Notes under the pieces: generated by a model
Seen by the model: only the letters and a program-made list of their open reading frames with translations
Database searches by the model: none
Told to the model about the DNA's origin: nothing
Position numbers and translations under genes: made by a program
Origin: Alteribacillus sp. YIM 98480
Lineage (GTDB): Bacteria; Bacillota; Bacilli; Bacillales; Marinococcaceae
DNA length: 64,000 bases
Assembly: GCF_009765375.1 (NCBI RefSeq)
Contig: NZ_VTOK01000001.1
Coordinates: 1 to 64,000, forward strand
Direction: 5' to 3'
Shown here: positions 36,156-46,729 of the stretch, piece after piece
Layout: the number at the start of each line of letters is the position of its first letter
How positions within the stretch are numbered: position 1 is the stretch's first letter

Positions 36156-37238
36156 ATGAAGAAATTGTTGATGGTCTTAATAATCGCATTTCTAGGTGCA
36201 ATTTTGGCTGCATGTGGATCTAGTTCTGAAGAATCTTCTGGAGATGAAACATCAGAAGCCAATGAACAAAATGGAGGAGAAGAAGCCAGCGTTGATTTAA
36301 ATAGAATTCGAGTATTGATCGGTTCATCCTCAACAGGCGGGGATACCTATCAAAATGCAGATGCTGTTAGCAGATATACAGAAGAAGTTTTGGATACGAA
36401 CATGAAAGTAGATGCAGTTGGTGCACTCCGTGCATTTGACGAACTGGGTAAAGCAAAAGATGATGGCAGTACGATCATGTTTTTCCATGACATGGCTTAT
36501 TTAGGTGTAGAATATGGAAGTTTTGATGAAAAGGACGAACTTGACAACTGGACGATTGGTCCAATGGTTTCCATCAATCCAGGGAACGCATTCTTAACTA
36601 GTGCAGACGCTCCTTATGATACAATGGCTGAATCGGCTGAATGGTTAGAAGAAAATCCGGATGAAACCATCACCGTAGCAGTTGAGGCCGGTGGTGTATC
36701 AGAAGTTACATTTGATGCTTACTACTTATGGGTAGAGCAGGAATTTGGAACTGAAATATCTGATCGTATTCATGCTTACGTAACAGGATCTCAGGAGGAC
36801 AAAGACCAAGCTTTATGGGATGGAAATGCTGACATCATACATGGCTCTATTGGTGCTAATAACCAATACACGGAAGATGGGGTAGAAGATAAGATTAAAA
36901 TGAAGTTTTTGGGTGTATCAGCGAGTGAAAGAGTAGAAGGATTTGATGTACCTACATTTAATGAGCAAGGAATTACAGTTGATGGCGAGGAGTTTGTGTT
37001 TGACAAAGAATTCTTCTTCTTAATGCCAAAAGACGTAGATTCTAACTTTGCAGCTGCCTTAGATAATGCAGTAGCTGAAGTTGTGGAAAACCCAGATTAT
37101 GAAGAGGATTTAAATACAAACACATACATTGTTAACCATAGGCCAGCAGAAGAAGCAGAAGAATATTTACTTGAAAAAAGAGACAAAATCCGTTCTGTTA
37201 TTGAACAGGCGCCAGACTTAAATGATATCGCCAAATAA
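36156..37238 (+). CDS. tctC: Tripartite tricarboxylate transporter substrate-binding lipoprotein (TctC)
   Basis: An exported binding protein delivering a carboxylate, here most likely glucarate or galactarate, to TctAB. The signal peptide ends in the lipobox LAAC with Cys20, followed by a Ser/Glu-rich tether (to residue 45). The two-lobed binding fold starts IRVLIGSSSTGGDTYQNADA, with the conserved aspartate-containing loops further on. Length is 360 residues. A GAAGAGGTG site precedes the ATG. A 182-base mobile-element-like insert separates it from tctB. Substrate is inferred from the operon. Confidence 0.87.
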   Translation: MKKLLMVLIIAFLGAILAACGSSSEESSGDETSEANEQNGGEEASVDLNRIRVLIGSSSTGGDTYQNADAVSRYTEEVLDTNMKVDAVGALRAFDELGKAKDDGSTIMFFHDMAYLGVEYGSFDEKDELDNWTIGPMVSINPGNAFLTSADAPYDTMAESAEWLEENPDETITVAVEAGGVSEVTFDAYYLWVEQEFGTEISDRIHAYVTGSQEDKDQALWDGNADIIHGSIGANNQYTEDGVEDKIKMKFLGVSASERVEGFDVPTFNEQGITVDGEEFVFDKEFFFLMPKDVDSNFAAALDNAVAEVVENPDYEEDLNTNTYIVNHRPAEEAEEYLLEKRDKIRSVIEQAPDLNDIAK

Positions 37239-37251
37239 GTTATTGGAACAT

Positions 37252-37433
37252 GGGCCTGTCTCAAAAGGTTAGTTGGGTCATCTAACAACTGGGATATACT
37301 AAACTTCAACGTGATAGGCGGCACTGTTAAAACCCTGCAGTGAGCGAGTTTTCTTAAGAGGAGCTTAATAGCGTCTGTGGAAAACGAGTATATCCCAGTT
37401 GTGTTGGTCGAGAACTGCTTATGGGACAGTCCC
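37252..37433. repeat. 182-bp MITE-like element between tctC and tctB
   Basis: Outer ends GGGCCTGTCTCA and TGGGACAGTCCC are inverted copies with two mismatches. Inside, CAACTGGGATATACT (37286-37300) is a perfect inverse of AGTATATCCCAGTTG (37387-37401). There is no coding capacity. The ends resemble IS termini, so it is probably a non-autonomous element. No target duplication is obvious. Confidence 0.7.
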
Positions 37434-37462
37434 TCTATTTTCAGAGGAGGAAGGTGAGGGAT

Positions 37463-37867
37463 GTGAGTGATCTCTTAACTATTGAATTATCATACAACAA
37501 TTATCATCTCCTTTTCCCGAGAATTATTATAAGTATTCTTCTTATTTTAGGCATGGTTCTTTTAATCACGAACATCATAAAAAGAGTAAAAAATGGGAAC
37601 TTATCAACCTTTAACTTTAAGTTTTTTGTAGATAATTTTGATAAAGTAAAACTATTTGGAACGGCAGTATTATTAGTTGTCTATGCTTCAACGCTTGAAA
37701 TAATTGGTTTTATACCAGCTAGTGTGATCTTTATGTTTTTAGTCACGCTCTTATATATCGGAAATATAAGAAAAAGAACTATAATGATTTCGATATCAAA
37801 CTCACTGGCTACTACGATCATTGTTTGGTATGTATTTGGACAGTTGTTTGATATAACTTTGCCATAA
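37463..37867 (+). CDS. tctB: TctB small membrane subunit of the tripartite carboxylate transporter
   Basis: The small four-helix membrane partner of TctA. Helices are visible at about residues 17-37, 61-80, 84-103 and 110-128; FGTAVLLVVYASTLEIIGFI is the typical third-quarter segment. The start is placed at a GTG at 37463, after AGGAGGAAGGTGAGGG; the frame remains open upstream into the mobile element, where an ATG at 37421 lies within its terminal repeat and is not a credible start. It ends 13 bases before tctA. The family is poorly conserved, so the call leans on its place between tctC and tctA. Confidence 0.8.
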   Translation: MSDLLTIELSYNNYHLLFPRIIISILLILGMVLLITNIIKRVKNGNLSTFNFKFFVDNFDKVKLFGTAVLLVVYASTLEIIGFIPASVIFMFLVTLLYIGNIRKRTIMISISNSLATTIIVWYVFGQLFDITLP

Positions 37868-37880
37868 AGGGGGGACGCCA

Positions 37881-39386
37881 ATGTCAATCTTTGAAATACT
37901 AACCCCGTTGTCTGTTTTACTATGTTTTTTAGGTGTTTTTATAGGAATCGTGATGGGTGCCATCCCCGGGATGACCGCTACGATGGCCATTGCTATCTTT
38001 TTGCCCCTTACATATGCCCTGGACATGATTGACTCCATTGGTTTATTAATTGGTTTGTACGTCGGTGGAATTAGCGGCGGTTTAGTACCCGCTGTTTTAT
38101 TAAATATTCCAGGTACTCCTTCCTCTTTATGTACAACCTTTGACGGATACCCAATGACCAAAAAAGGAGAAGGGGAAAAAGCGTTAAAAGTAGGGATCAC
38201 GGCTTCTATTATAGGTGGATTTTTTAGTTTAACTATTTTATATTTTTTTGCACCGGTACTAGCGTCTGTGGCCATTGATTTCTCTTCGGTGGAAAAGTTC
38301 TTAATTATTGTTTTTGCCTTAACGGTTATTGCTTCTATATCAAAAGGAAGCTTACTCGGTGGAATTTTCAGCGGTCTTCTCGGTATGTTTATCAGTCTCA
38401 TTGGTACATTTACCGATAACAATGAAATGCGGCTTGTACCCCCAGGCTTAGAAGATCAATTGGTCTACGGTTTTTCTCTTTTGCCCGTGTTGATTGGTTT
38501 ATTTGCGATCGGGCAAATCTTACAAGAGTCTGAAGAAGGGATGAAAGCAGCTTCTCATCAGAAAATTGACCTTCAAAAAGGAAATAAGAACACTCAATTT
38601 AGTTTTAAACTTTTTAAAAATCAAAAAATAAATGTTATACGCTCTTCTATTATCGGAACCTTTGTAGGGATGCTGCCGGGTGTAGGTGGAAGTGCGGCTT
38701 CTATCACGGCTTATTCTCAAACCAAAAACTTCTCCAAAAACCCTGAGAAGCTTGGAACAGGAGAACCGGAAGGACTGGTATCTAGTGAGTCTGCGAACAA
38801 TGGTTTAATTGGTGGTGCTTTGATTCCGCTGCTTTCTTTAGGCATACCTGGAGATAGTACCACAGCTATTTTGATAGGAGCATTTTTATTACAGGGAATT
38901 GAAATTGGACCACTATTTATTACGTCCAACCAAGATCTATGGAGCGGGATTGTTTTCTCTCTAGTTATTGCAAATATTGTTATGTTTATTTTGATGTTTT
39001 TCTCCATCAAATATTTTGCAAAAATCGTTTTCATTCCCAAGTACCTCATTTTTCCGATTATCGTTGTAGCTTGTGTGGTTGGTTCCTATGCTATTAACAA
39101 CGGTGTGATGTTTGATGTTTGGACCCTTTTATTATTTGGTTTATTAGGTTACATTTTCCCTAAAATTGGTGTCCAGATTCCTTCTTTCTTAATTGGTTTT
39201 ATATTAGGAACGGAAGCAGAAAAATATTTCGTTGATAGCCTAAAAGGAAGCAGTGGAGACTTAACGATCTTTTTTACAAAAGGACCTATTGCCTTAGTAT
39301 TGTGGATCTTGATTATCGGATCTGTAACTTATGCCATAATCGACAGTCGCAGAACGAAAAAGGCGGCTGAACAAAACGCCTCGTAA
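37881..39386 (+). CDS. tctA: TctA large membrane subunit of the tripartite carboxylate transporter
   Basis: The main transport subunit, 501 residues with about twelve helices. TctA signatures are GAIPGMTATMAIAIFLPLTY, LNIPGTPSSLCTTFDGYPM, SSIIGTFVGMLPGVGGSAAS and LSLGIPGDSTTAILIGAF. A GGGGGGACGCC site precedes the ATG. With TctB and the TctC lipoprotein it makes a complete importer within the aldarate operon, and it differs from the truncated tctA at the window start. Confidence 0.92.
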   Translation: MSIFEILTPLSVLLCFLGVFIGIVMGAIPGMTATMAIAIFLPLTYALDMIDSIGLLIGLYVGGISGGLVPAVLLNIPGTPSSLCTTFDGYPMTKKGEGEKALKVGITASIIGGFFSLTILYFFAPVLASVAIDFSSVEKFLIIVFALTVIASISKGSLLGGIFSGLLGMFISLIGTFTDNNEMRLVPPGLEDQLVYGFSLLPVLIGLFAIGQILQESEEGMKAASHQKIDLQKGNKNTQFSFKLFKNQKINVIRSSIIGTFVGMLPGVGGSAASITAYSQTKNFSKNPEKLGTGEPEGLVSSESANNGLIGGALIPLLSLGIPGDSTTAILIGAFLLQGIEIGPLFITSNQDLWSGIVFSLVIANIVMFILMFFSIKYFAKIVFIPKYLIFPIIVVACVVGSYAINNGVMFDVWTLLLFGLLGYIFPKIGVQIPSFLIGFILGTEAEKYFVDSLKGSSGDLTIFFTKGPIALVLWILIIGSVTYAIIDSRRTKKAAEQNAS

Positions 39387-39432
39387 ACCATGTTTCCAAA
39401 TAATAGAAAATACAAAGTAGGAGAGATTAGTT

Positions 39433-40782
39433 ATGCAATCTCATATGAAAACAAAGAATGAAACACCGAAACTAGTTGATCTTTCTGTTTATACAGTCGC
39501 TGGAAGTGACAGTATGCTTCTTAATTTAAGCGGTGCTCATGGCCCGTTTTTCACAAGAAATGTTGTTATTTTAAAGGATAACAGCGGAAACGTTGGGGTT
39601 GGTGAGGTTCCCGGCGGGGAAGGCATACGCAAAACATTAGAAGATGCAAAAGCATTGTTGGCTGGCGAATCAATCGGTAACTATAAAAACATTCTAAAAA
39701 AGGTAAGAGAAACGTTTGCAAACCGTGACTCTTCAGGGCGCGGATCCCAGACTTTTGATTTACGAATTACGATTCATGCAGTAACTGCATTGGAGGCTGC
39801 ATTGCTCGATCTGCTCGGAAAATATTTGAATGTTCCTGTTGCTGCACTGCTTGGTGACGGTCAAGAGAGAACAGAAGTGGAAACACTTGGTTATTTGTTC
39901 TATATCGGTGATCGTAACAAAACGGATTTGCCGTATGTAAGTGATCCAAATCCAGATAATGACTGGTTCCGTCTGCGTCATGAGGAAGCATTGACTCCTG
40001 AAGCTGTCGTTCGACTGGCTGAAGCGGCATATGACCGTTACGGATTCCGTGATTTCAAGCTTAAAGGCGGAGTACTTCGCGGAGAAGAAGAAATCGAAGC
40101 GGTGAATGCGTTGTCTGAAAGGTTTCCTGAAGCACGCATCACCTTAGATCCAAACGGTGCTTGGTCGTTAGATGAAGCAATTAAACTTTGTAAAGGTCAA
40201 CACAATGTGTTGGCATATGCAGAAGACCCATGCGGCGCGGAAAATGGTTTTTCTGCTCGTGAAGTAATGAATGAATTTAGAAAAGCAACCGGCCTTCCAA
40301 CAGCAACGAACATGATTGCGACCGACTGGCGCCAAATGGGACATGCCGTGCAGCTGCAGGCTGTAGATATACCACTGGCTGACCCCCACTTTTGGACGAT
40401 GGAAGGTTCCGTTCGTGTTGCCCAAATGTGTAATGATTGGGGACTAACATGGGGCTCTCATTCCAATAATCACTTTGACATTTCGCTTGCAATGTTTACA
40501 CACGTAGCTGCTGCGGCACCTGGAGACATTACGGCTATCGATACTCATTGGATTTGGCAGGACGGCCAGCGTTTAACCAAAGAACCATTAAAAATTGAAG
40601 GCGGTAAAATTAAAGTGCCAGAAAAACCTGGTCTTGGTGTGGAAGTGGATATGGAGCAAATCGAAGCTGCTCATATGGTTTATAAGAAAGAGGGGCTTGG
40701 AGCAAGAGATGACTCCATCGCAATGCAATATCTTATTTCGAATTGGACATTCGACAACAAGCGTCCATGTCTCGTAAGATAA
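39433..40782 (+). CDS. gudD: Glucarate dehydratase
   Basis: It dehydrates D-glucarate (and L-idarate) to 5-keto-4-deoxy-D-glucarate. It is an enolase-superfamily protein: K209-x-K211 in DFKLKGG, metal ligand Asp239 with Asn241 in LDPNGAW, Glu in EDPCG, and the catalytic His343 in [36 protein letters not shown] is a GudD-specific region. Length 449 fits (B. subtilis 455). AGGAGAG precedes the ATG. Its product is the substrate of the first gene in this locus. Confidence 0.95.
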   Translation: MQSHMKTKNETPKLVDLSVYTVAGSDSMLLNLSGAHGPFFTRNVVILKDNSGNVGVGEVPGGEGIRKTLEDAKALLAGESIGNYKNILKKVRETFANRDSSGRGSQTFDLRITIHAVTALEAALLDLLGKYLNVPVAALLGDGQERTEVETLGYLFYIGDRNKTDLPYVSDPNPDNDWFRLRHEEALTPEAVVRLAEAAYDRYGFRDFKLKGGVLRGEEEIEAVNALSERFPEARITLDPNGAWSLDEAIKLCKGQHNVLAYAEDPCGAENGFSAREVMNEFRKATGLPTATNMIATDWRQMGHAVQLQAVDIPLADPHFWTMEGSVRVAQMCNDWGLTWGSHSNNHFDISLAMFTHVAAAAPGDITAIDTHWIWQDGQRLTKEPLKIEGGKIKVPEKPGLGVEVDMEQIEAAHMVYKKEGLGARDDSIAMQYLISNWTFDNKRPCLVR

Positions 40783-40813
40783 CAAGGTTCTTGCATTAAT
40801 CATAATTGATGGC

Positions 40814-40832
40814 GGCAGCTGTTAAGGCTGCC
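40814..40832. other. Intercistronic hairpin between gudD and garD
   Basis: GGCAGC and GCTGCC pair around a seven-base loop without a T tract, so it may act as a partial terminator or stability element. Confidence 0.45.
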
Positions 40833-40894
40833 TCATTAGTCGTTTGATAGTTGTTGCAGGTAAGTACAAACAATGACAAAAGGAGAGTGATCCG

Positions 40895-42421
40895 GTGTCT
40901 GATAATACAAACAACCCACGGTATATTAAACTAAATGACAAAGACAATGTCGCTATTATTGCTAACGCTGGCGGGTTGTCGGAAGGAACACTTTTTTCGT
41001 GCGGCCTTACATTAACCGAATATGTCCCGGAAGGACATAAAGTAGCTTTAATACATCTGGAAAAAGATGAACCTATTGTACGCTACGGTGAAGTGATTGG
41101 ATTTGCTCATAGTACAATCAAAAAAGGCAGCTGGGTGAAAGAATCTTTAGTGGTTATGAACACTCCGCCAAAATTAGATGACCTGCCTATCGCTAATAAA
41201 GTGCCGGAGCAAGCTGAAGCGCTTGAAGGTTATACTTTTGAAGGCTATCGTAATGAAGATGGCACAGTCGGAACCAAAAATGTATTAGGAATTACCACTA
41301 GTGTTCAATGCGTTGCCGGTGTATTAGATTATGCTGTAAAGCGAATAAAAGAAGAAATTCTTCCGAAATATCCCAACGTTGATGATGTTGTTCCTTTAAA
41401 TCATAATTACGGATGCGGGGTGGCTATAAATGCACCGGAAGCTGAAATTCCTATTCGGACCGTTCAAAATATGGCGGTGCATCCCAATTTCGGCGGGGAA
41501 GTCCTGGTAGTTGGATTAGGATGTGAAAAGCTTGTTCCGACCAGATTAACCCCCGATGGAAGTACGGAAGATATTGTATCCTTGCAGGATCAAATTGGCT
41601 TTACAAATATGATTGACTCTATTATGGAAATGGCAGATGAAAGACTTGCCAGATTAAATAAGCGTAACCGTGTCACATGTCCAGTTTCAGATTTAGTTAT
41701 CGGAATGCAGTGCGGAGGAAGTGACGCATTTTCAGGAGTAACAGCAAATCCAGCATTGGGGTATGCTGCAGATCTTTTGGTGCGTGCAGGTGCCACCGTT
41801 TTATTTTCTGAAGTGACCGAAGTCCGGGATGCCATCCACCTGTTAACGCCAAGAGCTGTAAATGAGGATGTTGGAAAAGCCTTAATAGAGGAGATGAGAT
41901 GGTACGATCATTATTTACAAAAAGGAGAAGCAGATAGAAGTGCTAACCCGTCCCCTGGAAATAAGGTAGGCGGCCTTACAAATGTTGTGGAAAAATCTCT
42001 TGGATCCATTGCTAAATCCGGAAGCAGTCCAATTGTGGATGTATTATCCCCAGGAGAGAGAGCGACGAAAAAAGGGTTGAATTTCGCTGCAACACCAGCT
42101 AGTGATTTTGTTTGCGGAACACTGCAATTAGCGTCAGGTATGCATCTACAAGTATTTACGACTGGACGAGGTACTCCTTATGGTTTGTCTATGGCTCCTG
42201 TGGTTAAAGTCGCAACTAGGAATGCATTAACCCAGCAATGGCATGACTTAATTGATGTAAATGCAGGCACCATTGCCACAGGTGAGGCTGCTATTGAAGA
42301 AGTAGGCTGGGAAATATTTGATTATATCATAGATGTAGCCAGCGGCCATAAAGAAACGTGGGCGGATCATTGGGGTATTCACAATGATCTCAGTTTATTT
42401 AATCCAGCTCCTGTAACATAA
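40895..42421 (+). CDS. garD: Galactarate dehydratase
   Basis: It dehydrates galactarate (mucate) to 5-keto-4-deoxy-D-glucarate. It belongs to the UxaA/GarD family: an N-terminal SAF domain ([17 protein letters not shown]) and a large catalytic part with the metal-binding motifs [21 protein letters not shown] and [12 protein letters not shown]. The start is a GTG after AAAGGAGAG. Length 508 fits B. subtilis GarD (510). With gudD it funnels both aldarates into the shared ketodeoxyglucarate branch. Confidence 0.95.
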   Translation: MSDNTNNPRYIKLNDKDNVAIIANAGGLSEGTLFSCGLTLTEYVPEGHKVALIHLEKDEPIVRYGEVIGFAHSTIKKGSWVKESLVVMNTPPKLDDLPIANKVPEQAEALEGYTFEGYRNEDGTVGTKNVLGITTSVQCVAGVLDYAVKRIKEEILPKYPNVDDVVPLNHNYGCGVAINAPEAEIPIRTVQNMAVHPNFGGEVLVVGLGCEKLVPTRLTPDGSTEDIVSLQDQIGFTNMIDSIMEMADERLARLNKRNRVTCPVSDLVIGMQCGGSDAFSGVTANPALGYAADLLVRAGATVLFSEVTEVRDAIHLLTPRAVNEDVGKALIEEMRWYDHYLQKGEADRSANPSPGNKVGGLTNVVEKSLGSIAKSGSSPIVDVLSPGERATKKGLNFAATPASDFVCGTLQLASGMHLQVFTTGRGTPYGLSMAPVVKVATRNALTQQWHDLIDVNAGTIATGEAAIEEVGWEIFDYIIDVASGHKETWADHWGIHNDLSLFNPAPVT

Positions 42422-42791
42422 AAACAGTAATAACGCTTTTATTTGATACAATTTACGACAAGTTGAACAGCCTAATGATATAATAAAACTAGAATTAATG
42501 CAGTAAGGACAAGAATTAAGGTAACTGTGACATTTAGAGTATACGGATGGTATATACTTATAAGAGGGGGGAACTGAAGACGAGTTACCAGTTTACTCCT
42601 CTTTGTTTAATTATCGATGTCATTATAGAGAAGTGTGTTATATATATGAACCACATACCTTTTTAGGGGGTTCAGCTTACCTTGTTAAACGGTTGAGAAC
42701 AAACTTGGCATGTGATGTAATAAAAATGGCTTAAAACGTATAAGAACTGAAACAAAGCAAATAGAAAATTCGAATGTTAGGAGGAAAGGAT
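42422..42791 (+). terminator. Gap with imperfect terminator at 42562-42604
   Basis: AAGAGG and CCTCTT form the base and AACT/AGTT an inner helix of an interrupted stem, followed by TTGTTTAA. The rest of the gap shows no gene; it should hold the promoter of the GntR gene. Confidence 0.5.
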
Positions 42792-43493
42792 ATGACTAAC
42801 AAAGAGATGATGATGGATATGAAATCTCTTAGTCGAAAATCCCTTTCAAAACAAGTAATAGATGAAATTATAAATCTTCTTGTTACAGAAAAGCTTAAAC
42901 CTGGGGATAAAATCCCAACAGAATTAGAACTTATGGAGATATGTAATGTAAGCAGGCCGGTCATTCGTGAAGCTCTAACTTCCTTAGAAGTTTTAGGAAT
43001 TGTGAACCGTGGAACCCGTAACGGTACTTTTTTTTCTGATAAAGTAGGCAGTCAGCCTTTTGCAATGATGTTAGCTTTGTCTGCTGGTGATGTGCGGTCT
43101 ATAATTGAGATAAGAATAGCCTTGGAACTTGGTTTAGTGACATTAGCAGCAGAGAAAATCACGGAACAAGAACTTGAAAAACTATGGGAAACAATTGAAG
43201 AAATGAAATCCTTGCCAACTGATGACTCTTCAAAAGTGGATAAGCAATTTCATAAAATTATCGCTCATAGTGCTCGAAACCCTCTGTTTGAAGGGATAAT
43301 GGATCCACTACAAAACTTTCATGATAAAGTGTTAGATCAAATTCCTTTGGAAGATAGAGAATTAGAAAAAACAGTGAACTATCATGTTGACATCTACCAT
43401 GCATTAAAGAAAAGAGATCCTATAGAAGCTTATACTAGCATGTATCGTCACCTTGACTTCGTACGAAATAAAGCACTTAAAAATATTAAATAG
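42792..43493 (+). CDS. GntR-family (FCD) regulator of the aldarate locus
   Basis: Probably the glucarate/galactarate-responsive regulator. The winged helix covers residues 15-80 (LKPGDKIPTELELMEICNVS, RPVIREALTSLEVLGIVNRG). The C-terminal FCD domain shows VDKQFHKIIAHSARNPLFE and the His residues in the last helices (NYHVDIYHALKK, MYRHLDFVR) expected for its metal site. Start ATG 42792 follows AGGAGG by seven bases; an upstream ATG at 42774 lies before that site. It is the last gene of the locus, in the position of B. subtilis YcbG. Paired TTTGTC/GACAAA operators at 33.3 kb are likely targets. Confidence 0.87.
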   Translation: MTNKEMMMDMKSLSRKSLSKQVIDEIINLLVTEKLKPGDKIPTELELMEICNVSRPVIREALTSLEVLGIVNRGTRNGTFFSDKVGSQPFAMMLALSAGDVRSIIEIRIALELGLVTLAAEKITEQELEKLWETIEEMKSLPTDDSSKVDKQFHKIIAHSARNPLFEGIMDPLQNFHDKVLDQIPLEDRELEKTVNYHVDIYHALKKRDPIEAYTSMYRHLDFVRNKALKNIK

Positions 43494-43529
43494 CACGCAA
43501 GAAAATACTATTTATCCTGAGAATATATT

Positions 43530-43567
43530 ACATCCACCCTTCCCGAATTATTGAGTGGATGTTTTTA
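43530..43567 (+). terminator. Terminator after the GntR gene
   Basis: ACATCCAC and GTGGATGT stem with a 17-base loop and a following TTTTATTT tract. Confidence 0.75.
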
Positions 43568-43873
43568 TTTGCACTTTATCTTTATAGTGCGTGCTATGCT
43601 TTAACCGAATAACGTCTTTTAAACAATACTCAAAAGGTTTGTTGTTTCTAATTTTGAAACAACAAAAGCTATATTCCCGAGTACTTAATTAATCTGTAAA
43701 AACTTTATACTATCGTGTCTTAAACATTTCAGTTGAGACTTAGGTAGTGTCATTTACACTGCTACCTGTACAATAAGGAGTGTCTCTGCTATCAAAATAT
43801 TTAAATATAATTTTATGGTAATATAAGATGTTGTAGCGTAATGGTTGAAAGCCACAACGAGCTAAAATCAACA
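43568..43873. other. Gap between convergent units, no gene seen
   Basis: A/T-rich, with AAAGGTTTGTTGTTTC / GAAACAACAAAAG around 43631-43666 forming a loose inverted repeat. No coding sequence or RNA gene was recognised. Confidence 0.4.
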
Positions 43874-43903
43874 TAAAAAGCTGCCAAGCAAAACAAGGCA
43901 GCC
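43874..43903 (-). terminator. Terminator of the PTS operon
   Basis: On the minus strand GCTGCC-loop-GGCAGC (43880-43902) is followed by TTTTTATG. It lies 24 bases past the stop of the levR-like gene. Confidence 0.8.
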
Positions 43904-43925
43904 AAAATAAAATTTACCAATAAAT

Positions 43926-46697
43926 TTAATATTGAAAATTTAAGTTAGTGTTTTTGATAATATCATAAATATAACCAATCTCACTTGTAGGAACAGTAAC
44001 TCCATAAGTAAGTTCGATGTTTTTGAAAACGTCATTGATTTTATGAATAAAGTATTGGTGTTTTAACTCTAACGCTTCCATATCGTGATACGTTTCAATA
44101 GGCTGTTTCTTTACTAATCTTTCGATTAGGCAACTTAAGTGAACGTATAGACTGATTTTGGATGAGTTCGTTAACGTCATATCTAACTCTTCCTGAAGCA
44201 CTGTAATGGTTTCGTCTACATGATGAATGATTTTGTCCGGGTTAAGAATTGTTAAATGATCAATAACACTTTGAATGGAAAATAATTTTAATATATTCTT
44301 ATTCAAATGTGAAATGGTTTCTTTGGGGAGTATGGGGTCTAATATTTGGTACCACTTATATTGGTTTTCCCCAGTGATAATATCTTCAATTGCCACAAAT
44401 GGAATACCATGTACCTCTGGATTTACTGTACCAACGATGCCCAACACGTTGTATTGTTGAAATTGCTCTGCACTTAACCCCTTTTGTTTTAGACTTAAAA
44501 AATCATGGGCTAAAATTTTAATATTTTCGCAGTTTTCAAATCCTTTTTCCAATAACTCTCTAAACTTTACTGCTGTTCCAACTCCAGTATCGCAGGTCGT
44601 TACAATCACGTTCATTTTCTTGTCAGAAGACTTTATATACTGATAAGTTGGTACTTGGTTTACTGTTATTTTTTCTACAATTTCTTTTAAAGGCTTTTCC
44701 TGCACAATATATTCTCCGGCTTCAATGGCCATAGATGTCGTGATATTATTAACAAGTCCGATCGGCCCCATGGATACATTTTCCATACGTTCAGATAATT
44801 GTGTGAGTGACCCCATGTCAACAAAGACAATGACACCTTTACTTGTATCAACGCTTTTTAAAAATTGATTGATTTTTTTTGTGATATCCAGCATAGATAC
44901 TTCCGTTGGCATATCAAAGCCCTGGAAGATGTGCCTGTTTAACAGGCGATTAGCGACACCTGCTATACTGCTTGCAGTTTTTTCCCCATGACATACAATA
45001 ACTGCTTTCATTTTATTATTATCTTTTGCAGTTTCTAAGCTTCGTAAATATAAAGCTGTAATACATTGATCAAAAATATTCATTTCTATACCAAGGGCAT
45101 TTTCTAATTCTTCTGCCAGTAGAAGGGTTTGATTGATTTCTCTAGGGAATAATTCATAGATTTCTTCAAATAAATTATAAAATAATTTATTGTCTATATT
45201 GACATTCATTATATATTCTGTTGAATACAAAAGATAACGGGCTAACTTAGTGACTGTTTTATTAGGGTATAATATATAGTCGGAAATTTCCATTACTCCA
45301 GATAATAATTTTTCAATAATAGTCAGACGTTGCTTGGAATCGTTTGTTAAGGATAATTCTAATAGAGCTTCTAGATGATTTTCTACTTCTTCTAATAATA
45401 GGGGCATTTTAAGCTTATCTTTATCTTTCATCCTATTTTCCAAAAGTGCTTTTAAATTATTTAAACAGTTTTCTGCTTCTGATAAAAAGCTTTCTATTGT
45501 ATTTTTAGAGTAGCTTGGATCAATCCAGACATTATCGGAAATCACGCCTTGATATTGATACCTTGTCATATTCTGCTGTTCTATATATTCATTAATAAGT
45601 GACTCTGGAAGGTGTTTAATTCTTACCGATATATACGGGTTTTTATTAGTTTCTTCATCATCCTGAAATGATCTGGCGCAAGAGTACATAATAATATTCT
45701 TTAATTCTCCTGTATTACCGGGAGGGTTATAGTTAACTAATGTGTTAATAACATTTTTTTGCACCTTGATTTGTTTTTTTAATTTCTCGCTTTCATCTTT
45801 ATAGAATTTCACGATCATTGATATCTTTTCACTCAAAGAGCGTTGGTCAAATGATGGTAAATGTATAACGACAGGTATTCGTCTAAAAAAGGTAGGTAAA
45901 AAAGCGTTTTTTGGAGCTTCAGTCGTAGCTAAAATAATTCGTACATTAACGTTTCTTTCAATTTGGTTATTTCCTAGTGGGTTTAACACACCTTTATCCA
46001 TTAATAAAAAAAGCTTTTCTTGACTTTCTGCTGAAAGTCTATGAGCTTCATCCAGAAATAATATTCCTTCATCTGCTTCTTCAATAACTCCAGTTTTATT
46101 CGTATCAGCTCCAGTAAAAGCTCCTTTTTCATATCCGAATAACTTGGAGGTGATTAATTCAGGATTATCCGCATATTCTGCACAGTTAAAAGTAACGAAC
46201 TTAGCTTTATCGGGAATTAATTTTTTATTTAATGCATATTCGTAAATAAGCTGGGCCAAATAGCTTTTTCCCACACCCGAATCTCCAGTTAGAAGTATTG
46301 GAAGTCCATTAGGAGGATAACTAATAGCTGTTTTACATTGTTCTACTATATTTATGATGTTACTTGAAGAGCCAATAAACTTTTTAAAAGGGTCTTTCAT
46401 TTTCTGCTCTGGTAAGAAATAATGATGAAACTCTTCCTCATTTTTAAAAGTCGAGTGGCTGCATTTTATATCGAAAACACTTTCTAGTGTCTTTTTATCG
46501 TAAAATAGAACTGGCCGGGAATTAATCTTGATAGCTTCTCCTTTATGAACAAATTCATTCAAAAGACGGCTTGCTGCACTACGGTCAAGTTGAAAATGGT
46601 CTACAAGATAAGCTGCTGATGTCCCTTGTGGAAAATTCTTATTAGCATTGACAATCGAGTTTTTTATTAATACATTTTTTAAATGTTCTTTGTTCAC
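43926..46697 (-). CDS. LevR/DgaR-type sigma-54 activator with PTS regulatory domains
   Basis: It drives sigma-54-dependent transcription of the PTS genes under phosphorylation control. Order: N-terminal HTH (about 15-65), AAA+ domain (about 95-330) with Walker A GDSGVGKS, the sigma-54 contact loop GAFTGA and Walker B ILFLDEAHR, then a PRD (about 430-550), an EIIA-Man-like domain (KAVIVCHGEKTASSIAGVAN), an EIIB-like segment (VIVTTCDTGVGTAVKF) and a C-terminal second PRD. The GTG at 46697 (GGAG nine bases before) is preferred to ATG 46712 or TTG 46727; this is not certain. Being the last gene of the operon it would be autoregulated. Confidence 0.88.
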   Translation of the reverse strand: MNKEHLKNVLIKNSIVNANKNFPQGTSAAYLVDHFQLDRSAASRLLNEFVHKGEAIKINSRPVLFYDKKTLESVFDIKCSHSTFKNEEEFHHYFLPEQKMKDPFKKFIGSSSNIINIVEQCKTAISYPPNGLPILLTGDSGVGKSYLAQLIYEYALNKKLIPDKAKFVTFNCAEYADNPELITSKLFGYEKGAFTGADTNKTGVIEEADEGILFLDEAHRLSAESQEKLFLLMDKGVLNPLGNNQIERNVNVRIILATTEAPKNAFLPTFFRRIPVVIHLPSFDQRSLSEKISMIVKFYKDESEKLKKQIKVQKNVINTLVNYNPPGNTGELKNIIMYSCARSFQDDEETNKNPYISVRIKHLPESLINEYIEQQNMTRYQYQGVISDNVWIDPSYSKNTIESFLSEAENCLNNLKALLENRMKDKDKLKMPLLLEEVENHLEALLELSLTNDSKQRLTIIEKLLSGVMEISDYILYPNKTVTKLARYLLYSTEYIMNVNIDNKLFYNLFEEIYELFPREINQTLLLAEELENALGIEMNIFDQCITALYLRSLETAKDNNKMKAVIVCHGEKTASSIAGVANRLLNRHIFQGFDMPTEVSMLDITKKINQFLKSVDTSKGVIVFVDMGSLTQLSERMENVSMGPIGLVNNITTSMAIEAGEYIVQEKPLKEIVEKITVNQVPTYQYIKSSDKKMNVIVTTCDTGVGTAVKFRELLEKGFENCENIKILAHDFLSLKQKGLSAEQFQQYNVLGIVGTVNPEVHGIPFVAIEDIITGENQYKWYQILDPILPKETISHLNKNILKLFSIQSVIDHLTILNPDKIIHHVDETITVLQEELDMTLTNSSKISLYVHLSCLIERLVKKQPIETYHDMEALELKHQYFIHKINDVFKNIELTYGVTVPTSEIGYIYDIIKNTNLNFQY

Positions 46698-46729
46698 TTG
46701 TATCAACTCCATATAAACAATAAACAATT

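Noticed and set aside
37421-37462. Upstream ATG start for tctB
   Set aside because: This ATG lies in the terminal repeat of the inserted element; a GTG with a strong ribosome site follows it.
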